DNA of 64,000 nt from Exiguobacterium aurantiacum DSM 6208 (GTDB taxonomy: Bacteria > Bacillota > Bacilli > Exiguobacteriales > Exiguobacteriaceae): positions 1,121,001-1,185,000 of the forward strand of contig NZ_JNIQ01000001.1 in NCBI RefSeq assembly GCF_000702585.1, given 5' to 3'. Shown one piece after another: positions 57,411 through 64,000 of the stretch (position 1 is the first letter of the stretch; every line of letters starts with the position of its first letter). Position numbers and translations under genes: made by a program. Below the pieces are notes generated by a model. It was not told the DNA's origin and did not search any database. It was given only the letters and a program-made list of their open reading frames with translations.

Positions 57411-59729
57411 TTATTCTTGATATGTCTTCAATACTTCTTGGAGCGGGATTTGGTCGATTTTTCTTCGGCTGACGAACGTGCTCGCGAAGAAGAGGATCGT
57501 GACTGCGGCGAGCGTGTAGACCGCGTATCGCCATTCGAACTCGAGCGGGAGGACGAGCCCGTAATCTTCGGCGAAGACGAGGACGATGAGCCGCAGCGTC
57601 AAAATCGCGATCGGGATGCTGAGGAGCGCCGAGACGAGCGCGTAGACGAAATAGCTGTCGAGAATCATCGAACGGACCTCGCGCCGATTGTATCCCATCA
57701 CTTTTAAGAGCGAGATGACGTAATAGTTCTTCTCGACGGTCAATGCCGTCAAAACGAACAGGATACTGAACGCAATCAAGGCGGAGCCGCCGATCATGAC
57801 GTTCATCATCAAGTTCATATACTCGTTAATGGACTCGGACTGCTCCATCATGCCTTGGCGTGACAAGATCGTCGGATAGTCCGACCCGCTCGGACGCTCG
57901 ATCGCATAAATCCCGTTGAACAAATCGCGGGAGGCGCCATCTGATAACGTCTCGCTCAACTCGGTCCGCGGCAAGTAGACGATGTCACCGGAGAAGTCGT
58001 CGGCGATCCCGACGATTTTGTAAGAGACTTTCTCCCCATCGAACGAGACGTCGAGCGTGTCGCCGACAGCGAGGCGTTGTTTCAACGCGAGCGGTTCAGA
58101 CACGATGACGCCGTCTTGTGAGACGGTCAACACATCTCCCGACCGGTCCCGCAGCTGATAGAGCGTATTATCGTCATCGAGTCCTTTGAGCGTGACAAGT
58201 TTGTCGTCGACGAACGCGAACGGATAGGTGAGGAACGGTTCTTGGCCTGCTAACAGTTCGGGTTGGGTCGTCGTGTACGCCTCATACTCATAACGGGCCT
58301 CGTTCAATCCGCCGACCGTCATCCGATCGACGGCCCCGTTCATCATGAGGGCGAAGACGATGAGGAGCGTCGAGAACAAGATGCCGAAAAAGAAGATGAT
58401 GAAACTGCCGGTGCTCTTGACGGCGTATAAATATTTGAACTTCGTCTTGCCGCGGGCGCGACGCAACAAGCGGCTGACGATGCGGCTGAGCCGATTGAGC
58501 GACAAGTTATCCCGAGGAGACAGGAGGGCGAGGGCGCTCTCGCCCATGATTTTATAGATGACGGCCCCGGCGACGAGCGCGAAGAAAAGGAGCGGGGCGA
58601 ACACGGCCGTCAAGAAGACGAGCGGGCTTTGGGCGATTGTGATGGACGGCAACAAGTAAAAATCGAGATACAAGTTTTTGAGCGGCTCGGCGAAATAGAG
58701 GCCGAGGAAGTAGCCGATGACGAGCATGATCGTCGCGAACAGCAAGATGAGTACTAAATACGGTAGCGCGATTTGGCGTCGGCTATAACCGAGCGCTTTC
58801 AACAGCCCGATCTGTCCGCGCTCGGCTTCAAGCATGTTCGAGATGAGGATTCCGACGATGATGACGGCGATCGAGACGATGAAGAGGCTCAAGCCGAGCG
58901 CCATCGCTTTCCCGGACGAGATCTCGCTATAGATGGCCCCGCTCCGGATGATGTTCTCGGTTTCCATGACCGAGATGACGAAAGGCAAATCAACGTCGGG
59001 CACGTCGCTGTCCGTCACGCCGGCAATCCGGAACGCTTCCGGGGCGACGGTCGCCTCGTACGCTTCATCCGTCATGAGGAGGAGCGTCTGCGTACCGGCG
59101 TCGAGGTTGAAGAAGTTGTCGTCAAAGAGCGGGAGTGTATAGTCCGGGAACAAGACGAACCCGCTCACCGTGAACGGGGTGCCGAAGTCGAGCGTGTCGC
59201 CGATCGCGATGTCGTTCTTTTCGGCGTATTTGGCGTTGATGGCGACTTCATCGTCGGCGCTCGGGCGTGAACCTTCCTCAAGATAGGACAAGTTGATCGT
59301 GTCCGCTTCTTTTAAGATCAGGCCGCGGTGTTCCTGGTTTTCGAACGAGTAAGAGATCGGTTTGAACGAACGCAGTTCGAGCGTGGCGTCAGGGATTTGT
59401 TGTGCGACCGCCTCGATGCGTCGCTCCATGAGTGCATCGAACGCGTCCGGGGCGAGCCGTTTCAAGTCGGCGAGCGTGTATGTGCCGTCGGCGACGAGGG
59501 CGGCGATGCCGGGGTCGCCCGTTTCTTCCTCGGTGACGCGGTTCAACATCTCGACGGCGAAGTCCTCTTGGTTGGAGGACTGTAAATAGTCTTCGGTCGG
59601 GACTTCGATGCCGCTGATGCCATAAAACATCATCGTGTACGTGAGCGAACTCATGACGATGATGACGGCGATGGCGACGAGCTGCATCCATTTGCCGGCG
59701 AGCGTCTTCCATACGTTTTTATACGACAT
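57411..59729 (-). CDS. FtsX/MacB-type ABC transporter permease
   Basis: 772 residues. One helix near the start (WMQLVAIAVIIVMSSLTY), an extracellular region of about 230 residues, three helices forming the first FtsX unit (EAERGQIGLLKALGYSRRQI lies between them), a further helix and second extracellular region, then a second FtsX unit (VISLLKVMGYNRREVRSMI) at the C-terminus. This is the eight- to ten-helix plan of MacB-like large permeases. The open frame reaches back into the ATPase gene, but GGGGGTGAG selects ATG 59729, six bases after the ATPase stop. Probably a mechanotransmitter or exporter of lipid or peptide; substrate unknown. Confidence 0.85.
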   Translation of the reverse strand: MSYKNVWKTLAGKWMQLVAIAVIIVMSSLTYTMMFYGISGIEVPTEDYLQSSNQEDFAVEMLNRVTEEETGDPGIAALVADGTYTLADLKRLAPDAFDALMERRIEAVAQQIPDATLELRSFKPISYSFENQEHRGLILKEADTINLSYLEEGSRPSADDEVAINAKYAEKNDIAIGDTLDFGTPFTVSGFVLFPDYTLPLFDDNFFNLDAGTQTLLLMTDEAYEATVAPEAFRIAGVTDSDVPDVDLPFVISVMETENIIRSGAIYSEISSGKAMALGLSLFIVSIAVIIVGILISNMLEAERGQIGLLKALGYSRRQIALPYLVLILLFATIMLVIGYFLGLYFAEPLKNLYLDFYLLPSITIAQSPLVFLTAVFAPLLFFALVAGAVIYKIMGESALALLSPRDNLSLNRLSRIVSRLLRRARGKTKFKYLYAVKSTGSFIIFFFGILFSTLLIVFALMMNGAVDRMTVGGLNEARYEYEAYTTTQPELLAGQEPFLTYPFAFVDDKLVTLKGLDDDNTLYQLRDRSGDVLTVSQDGVIVSEPLALKQRLAVGDTLDVSFDGEKVSYKIVGIADDFSGDIVYLPRTELSETLSDGASRDLFNGIYAIERPSGSDYPTILSRQGMMEQSESINEYMNLMMNVMIGGSALIAFSILFVLTALTVEKNYYVISLLKVMGYNRREVRSMILDSYFVYALVSALLSIPIAILTLRLIVLVFAEDYGLVLPLEFEWRYAVYTLAAVTILFFASTFVSRRKIDQIPLQEVLKTYQE

Positions 59730-59734
59730 CGGTC

Positions 59735-60433
59735 TCACCCCCAATGGATGTCGTGAGCGGCTTGTCGAACCGGGTTGTGCGTCAACTCGACGATGCGCCC
59801 GGAGTTCATCTTGATGACGTCGTCGGCCATCGCACCGATCCCGGTGTTGTGGGTAATGACGACGATCGTTTTGCCATACGTCTCGTTCAACCGTTCGAGC
59901 AGCTCGAGCACACGCTTCGAGTTGTCCTCATCGAGCGATCCGGTCGGTTCGTCACAAAAGACGATGGACGGATTTTTGGCGAGGCTCCTTGCGACGGAGA
60001 CGCGCTGTTGCTCCCCGCCGGACAATTGATACGGATATTTGTCACGCGCGCCTTGTAGACCGACTTGCTCGAGCAGTTCATCGATCGCCAGCGGTTCGCT
60101 CGATAAATCGGCACCGATTTGAATGTTCTCATAGACGGTCAAATTTTGAAGCAGGTTGTACTGCTGGAAGATGAAGCCGAGATGGTCACGCCGAAACGCC
60201 GTCATCTGTTCCGGGGTGAGGTCGGTCAGGACGGTCTCATCGAACGTGATCTTCCCGGACGTCACCGTGTCGAGTCCGCTGATGACGTTCAAGAGCGTGC
60301 TCTTGCCGCTGCCACTCGGTCCTAAGATGACGACGAACGCTCCGTCTTGAATCGTCAAATCGATCTCTTTCAACGCCGCGGTCTCGACGTCTCCCGTTTT
60401 ATACACTTTATGGACGTTTTCAAGTCGAATCAT
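59735..60433 (-). CDS. MacB/LolD-type ABC transporter ATPase
   Basis: 232 residues. Walker A GPSGSGKST, Q-loop FIFQQYNLLQNLT, signature LSGGEQQRVSVARSLA, Walker B SIVFCDEPTGSLDE, His-loop VVITHN. This short form always pairs with an FtsX-type permease, which is encoded next. AAAGGAGG precedes ATG 60433. There is no adjacent two-component system, so it is not an evident BceAB-type antibiotic sensor. Confidence 0.9.
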   Translation of the reverse strand: MIRLENVHKVYKTGDVETAALKEIDLTIQDGAFVVILGPSGSGKSTLLNVISGLDTVTSGKITFDETVLTDLTPEQMTAFRRDHLGFIFQQYNLLQNLTVYENIQIGADLSSEPLAIDELLEQVGLQGARDKYPYQLSGGEQQRVSVARSLAKNPSIVFCDEPTGSLDEDNSKRVLELLERLNETYGKTIVVITHNTGIGAMADDVIKMNSGRIVELTHNPVRQAAHDIHWG

Positions 60434-60608
60434 GGGAAAAACCTCCTTTGGCCGTTGCTAATTATGTACCCGTTTCCCGGTGCTTCCTGTCCGGTACGTT
60501 TGAACATTTCTGGAAGACGGGTACATTTTTCAAAAAATAGTGAAACCGTTTCATATGTGATAAAATAATATTACCAGGTACTAATTTTGATTGAAGGAGA
60601 GTTTAACT

Positions 60609-61439
60609 ATGAAAATTGCTTACATCACGGACAGCACGGTCGTCCTCCCGGATTCGATCAAACAACATCCCGACATCCACATCGTCCCGCTCTACGTCGT
60701 CAAAGGGGATACACCTTATAAGGACGGCATCGAAGTCGACGCCGAGACGGTATACGAATGGATCGACGCGGGCGAGCGCGTCTCGACGAGCCAGCCGGCG
60801 ATCGGGGACTTCGTCACGCTCTACGAAGAGTTGAAACAGACGTACGACATGGGCATCGCCGTCCACTTGTCGTCTGATTTGAGCGGCACATATTCGGCGT
60901 CCGTGCAAGGCGCCGAAATCGCCGAGTTCAAACTGCTCGCCATCGACTCGCGCGCAGGCATCTACACGATGGGGCTGTTGCTCGAGGAATTGATCGAGCG
61001 CGTCGAGCGCGGAGATGCGTTAGAAGACGTCGAGGCTTATATGAAAGAACGTGTCGAAGACGTCCGTATCGAGTTGACGATTCAAAACTTGACGCAAATG
61101 CAAAAAGGCGGCCGTATCTCGAAATCGAAGGCGCTCATCGGCAACATGCTCCAGTTGAAACCGGTGCTCCGCTTCGAAGACGGGCTCATCGTCCCGTATC
61201 AGACGGTACGGACGTACAAGAAAGCGCAAGCTCACTTGTTTGAAGTGATTCGCGCCGCCATCGCGTCAGGGGAATGTACGAACGTCTCGATTTTCCATGG
61301 CAACGTGCCGGAGCTGGCCGAGTCGTGGAAGCAGCAACTCGGCGACGACGTGCCGATCCGCGTCGACACGCTCGCACCGCTCCTCGGGGCCCATACCGGA
61401 TCCGGCTCAATCGGCATCTCGTACTTGAAAGCGAAATAA
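60609..61439 (+). CDS. DegV family fatty-acid-binding protein (second copy)
   Basis: 276 residues. IAYITDSTVVLPDSI, IVPLYVVKGDTPYKDG, RVSTSQPAIGDF, HLSSDLSGTYSAS and QMQKGGRISKSKALIGNMLQ are typical of DegV/FakB. GAHTGSGSIGISYL closes the C-terminal domain. The GTYSAS serine and the histidine near the end of the family fold suggest fatty-acid head-group binding. ATG 60609 follows AAGGAGAG; TTG 60591 upstream is not needed. Single gene with its own terminator. Confidence 0.92.
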   Translation: MKIAYITDSTVVLPDSIKQHPDIHIVPLYVVKGDTPYKDGIEVDAETVYEWIDAGERVSTSQPAIGDFVTLYEELKQTYDMGIAVHLSSDLSGTYSASVQGAEIAEFKLLAIDSRAGIYTMGLLLEELIERVERGDALEDVEAYMKERVEDVRIELTIQNLTQMQKGGRISKSKALIGNMLQLKPVLRFEDGLIVPYQTVRTYKKAQAHLFEVIRAAIASGECTNVSIFHGNVPELAESWKQQLGDDVPIRVDTLAPLLGAHTGSGSIGISYLKAK

Positions 61440-61444
61440 CGTCT

Positions 61445-61470
61445 GGCCGTGGCTCGCGCCACGGTCTTTT
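61445..61470 (+). terminator. Intrinsic terminator of the second DegV gene
   Basis: GGCCGTGGC - TCGC - GCCACGGTC then TTTTC. Confidence 0.8.
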
Positions 61471-61559
61471 CATTGTCACAACTTTCAAACAACGGCTGGA
61501 ATCTTTCACCAAAACCCTTCATACTGTTAAAGAATGCTAACAAAAAAGGAGGGAAGGCG

Positions 61560-63236
61560 ATGCGATTCCGCAAGTATCTCGTACGCAGTTGGTTGTCGTG
61601 GTCGCTCGTCTTTGCCGGAATCATCTATTCCACATGGCAGAGCATGGGGGCGTTCGAATGGACGCTGTTCTGGTTCATCTACACACTCGGCGCCTTGTTC
61701 GTCATGAATCCGCTCAAGCGCCGACATCTTCACTTCACGTTCCACGAGATGTTCGTCTTCATGACGTTCTTCTTCTACGGGCTCGTCCCGGCGCTCATCA
61801 TGGGCCAATTGTTGCTGTTGACGTTTCAAGCGCGCTCGTTCACGAAACGGGTCGGACGGCGGCGGTTCCTTCATTTCTATCCGCTGAACACGCTCATCGA
61901 GGCGATGATCCTCCTCATTCCGGGACTCGTCTACTTGCGGCTCGGCGGACAAATCGGCCCGTCCGTACATTTGCTCGAACAAGGGATGGCGTTACTCGCC
62001 TTCTTCGCCGTCCTCTATCTCGTCCTCGGCTTCAGTTTCGTCTTGTCCCGATTCTTGATCGGGGAGCGCATCCCGCTTCCGATCATGTGGCGTTTGCTCC
62101 GGTTCGACTGGCTCGTCGTCTCGCTCGAGCTGTTGTTCACGATGGTGGCGATCGAGGCGTATCAACTGTTCGGCTACGTCGGCTTGATGACCACGTTCCT
62201 CTTGTTGTCGCTCCTCAAGATGAGCTTGTCGAAAGCGACGGAGACCGAGGAGACGCAAACGAAAATCGACCAGATCGAACGATTGAAAGAACAGCTCTAC
62301 CGTGTCGACAGCGAAACGCTCTTGATCGAGAAGTTTTGGAACGGCTTGCGGGAAATCGTCGAAGTGGAACGGGGCTGGCTCCAAGTCAACCGTGACAGCA
62401 GCCGCACGTTTTACGATATGACCGGCCGCGCCGACCGCGCCGTGCCGGACGCCTATACGCTCGAACGGCATCGTGACGCAGGGGAGACGTACTTTCTCTA
62501 TGACTCGCTCCATGAGTGGCATCCGGAGCTGTTGGTACATCAGACCGAACTCCATCAATCGGCACTCGTCATCCAACCGGTGCGCAGCACGACGAACGCC
62601 GTCAGCTGCATGATCTCGACGACGGCGAACGGGGCGTACGAAGAAGCGCTCGCTGTCGAGATTCATCGTCTGTTGAAGACGTTGTCGTGGTCGCTCGAGC
62701 GAATCGACGAACGTGATCGGTTGCAACATGAGAGTTTGACCGACCCGCTCACCGCTCTCCCGAACCAACGGGCGCTCCGGCGCTGGACGAAAGAGCGGAT
62801 GAATGACGTCGCGTCTTACCCGCTGTCCGTCTTTTTAGTCGACCTCGACCACTTCAAGGCGGTGAACGATACGTATGGACATGCGTTCGGCGACGAAGTG
62901 TTGATCGAGGCGGGGGCACTATTCACAAGGCTCGTCCGGACCGGGGACCTCGTCACCCGGTACGGCGGAGAAGAGTTCGTCTTCCCGCGGACGAACGAAC
63001 AGGCGGCCATCTTGACCGGGGAGAAGATTCGCCAGGCGCTAAAGGCCCATCCGTTCGGTACGGAAGGAGTGCGGATCAACGTGACGGCGAGCATCGGCGT
63101 CGAGACGATCCATGAGTACGAAGAACTCGACACCGTGCTCCGGAACGCCGACCGGGCGATGTACGTCGGGGCGAAGTTCAACGGCCGCGACCGCGTCGCC
63201 CATTACCGCGATACGTCGACCGAACGCATCCAATGA
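61560..63236 (+). CDS. Membrane diguanylate cyclase with GAF-like sensor
   Basis: 558 residues. Residues 1-225 hold about six membrane helices, and 250-385 form a soluble GAF-like segment (RTFYDMTGRADRAVPDAYTL). Residues 395-555 are a GGDEF domain with GGEEF at 469-473 and an RTGD inhibitory site five residues before it. It should make cyclic di-GMP and be product-inhibited. AAAGGAGGG selects ATG 61560; the open frame upstream is not coding. Third cyclic-di-GMP protein of the window. Confidence 0.9.
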   Translation: MRFRKYLVRSWLSWSLVFAGIIYSTWQSMGAFEWTLFWFIYTLGALFVMNPLKRRHLHFTFHEMFVFMTFFFYGLVPALIMGQLLLLTFQARSFTKRVGRRRFLHFYPLNTLIEAMILLIPGLVYLRLGGQIGPSVHLLEQGMALLAFFAVLYLVLGFSFVLSRFLIGERIPLPIMWRLLRFDWLVVSLELLFTMVAIEAYQLFGYVGLMTTFLLLSLLKMSLSKATETEETQTKIDQIERLKEQLYRVDSETLLIEKFWNGLREIVEVERGWLQVNRDSSRTFYDMTGRADRAVPDAYTLERHRDAGETYFLYDSLHEWHPELLVHQTELHQSALVIQPVRSTTNAVSCMISTTANGAYEEALAVEIHRLLKTLSWSLERIDERDRLQHESLTDPLTALPNQRALRRWTKERMNDVASYPLSVFLVDLDHFKAVNDTYGHAFGDEVLIEAGALFTRLVRTGDLVTRYGGEEFVFPRTNEQAAILTGEKIRQALKAHPFGTEGVRINVTASIGVETIHEYEELDTVLRNADRAMYVGAKFNGRDRVAHYRDTSTERIQ

Positions 63237-63269
63237 AAAAAGGAGAATCCGCTGGGATTCTCCTTTTTG
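63236..63269. terminator. Bidirectional terminator
   Basis: AAAAAGGAGAATCC - GCTG - GGATTCTCCTTTTT between convergent genes. Confidence 0.9.
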
Positions 63270-63278
63270 TATGATGGA

Positions 63279-63920
63279 TTATAATTTCGAACTAAAAATT
63301 TCTGATTCGACCGCATGGATCGCGGCCGACCAAGAACCGTAGCGATGCAAGATTGCTTTCGTCGATGGCTTGTTGTTCCGCTTCGCCCATTCGCGATACG
63401 CCTCGAAGGAAAGAGAGAAGCCCATCTCGTGAATCGCCTCTCGAAGCGCGTTCGAGAGCTCCGACTTCGAATACGTCACGCTCGCTTCAAGACCGGCTTC
63501 AGCGCAGGCATCGTGCCACGAACCGAACGTCTTGACGATATGGTAATGGCTCGGCGCTTTCGGATGAAGCTTCCGCCATTCCTGATACTTTTTGAGCGTG
63601 ATGATCGATCCCATGTCACGCGAATAGAGCGCGAGCGTCTCGATGATGTCGTCACGTGTGTACTTAGGCATCTTATCCGGGAGCTCGACCGTCGTCTCCC
63701 CGTGCCACTCGTAACCGGCGATGGCGAGCGCCTCGGCCCATGACCCGAACTGACGGATGATTGACTCTGGAGACGGCCAATTCTGTTCCATCGCGAAACG
63801 GCGATAGACGGAGCGGCGCGGACGTTCCTTCAGCAAGTCACCGAGGAGGCGAATGCAGTGGATCATCCTCTGCTGTTCGGTGGACAAGTGGTGGGATTTA
63901 GTGGATAGCGTTTGACTCAA
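63279..63920 (-). CDS. Protein of homing-endonuclease-associated (HNH_repeat) repeats
   Basis: 213 residues. Three repeats of 55-60 residues each end in a shared motif: ESIIRQFGSWAEALAIAGYE, HYHIVKTFGSWHDACAEAGLE (first twenty shown in family alignments) and KAILHRYGSWSAAIHAVE. This is the pattern of the small DNA-binding repeat found beside HNH nucleases, yet no HNH or other nuclease motif is present here. It may be a stand-alone DNA-binding protein. ATG 63947 is in frame but AAGGAGG lies 8 bases before TTG 63920, which is preferred. DNA upstream to the window edge holds nothing else clear. Confidence 0.7.
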   Translation of the reverse strand: MSQTLSTKSHHLSTEQQRMIHCIRLLGDLLKERPRRSVYRRFAMEQNWPSPESIIRQFGSWAEALAIAGYEWHGETTVELPDKMPKYTRDDIIETLALYSRDMGSIITLKKYQEWRKLHPKAPSHYHIVKTFGSWHDACAEAGLEASVTYSKSELSNALREAIHEMGFSLSFEAYREWAKRNNKPSTKAILHRYGSWSAAIHAVESEIFSSKL

Positions 63921-64000
63921 TGATGGTTCCTCCTTCCATGGACTCATATCTGAACCGACAAAGATGACGAAATTGCTTCTACAATCATACTATCGGCCAG

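Noticed and set aside
60541-60553. TGAAACCGTTTCA as a cre site for the second DegV gene
   Set aside because: The core is 13 bases rather than 14 and misses the consensus at the conserved C near the end, so I do not call it.
1-64000. rRNA, tRNA, transposase, prophage or plasmid origin genes
   Set aside because: None was seen on reading both strands. Small RNAs without strong structure could have been missed.

Overview
The window looks like chromosome from a Gram-positive Bacillales bacterium, most likely Exiguobacterium or a close relative (inference from gene content and codon style; no search was run). Strong GGAGG-type ribosome sites, AT-rich intergenic gaps, common GTG/TTG starts, CcpA-type cre sites and many U-tract terminators are firmicute traits. 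Coding DNA is GC-rich, with heavy use of TCG, ACG, CCG and GAC codons. No rRNA, tRNA, CRISPR array, prophage or transposase was seen.

Left part (1-40 kb) is largely cell surface. It starts with a cut-off gene, a secreted SH3-type protein broken by two frameshifts, a heparinase II/III-like lyase and a secreted 5'-nucleotidase with a structured leader. From 6.9 to 25.6 kb lies a surface glycopolymer locus. It holds a CgeB-like glycosyltransferase, a double GT4 protein, a degenerate asparagine-synthetase-like protein, a coiled-coil protein and a GT2. These are followed by wecC, a TagG/TagH-like ABC exporter and wecB (together predicting a ManNAcA-containing polymer), then MBOAT, DHHW/AlgJ-like and OatA-like acylation genes. 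Next come padR-chrA, a PAS-GGDEF-HD-GYP protein, an ABC-2 exporter, a CsbD stress protein, a CAP-domain protein, a NamZ-like muramidase, a choline-binding-type repeat protein with a C39-like domain, and a YxlEFG-like ABC module.

Right part (40-64 kb) holds a UspA protein, a SulP transporter, an arsenic operon (arsR-arsD-arsA-HesB-like-arsB-CoA disulfide reductase/rhodanese), a diguanylate cyclase and a secreted pullulanase with two cre boxes at its promoter. It continues with a bacterial nitric oxide synthase, an RDD protein, two DegV proteins, a thioredoxin-like protein, DUF5996 and DUF4261 proteins, a MacB-like ABC pair, another diguanylate cyclase and a protein of homing-endonuclease-associated repeats.

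Most interesting: a beta-rich domain apparently present three times in the CgeB-like enzyme and once in the asparagine-synthetase-like protein; a two-copy intergenic hairpin element whose copies differ by compensatory changes and both lie between convergent genes; and the nested three-helix leader upstream of the 5'-nucleotidase.
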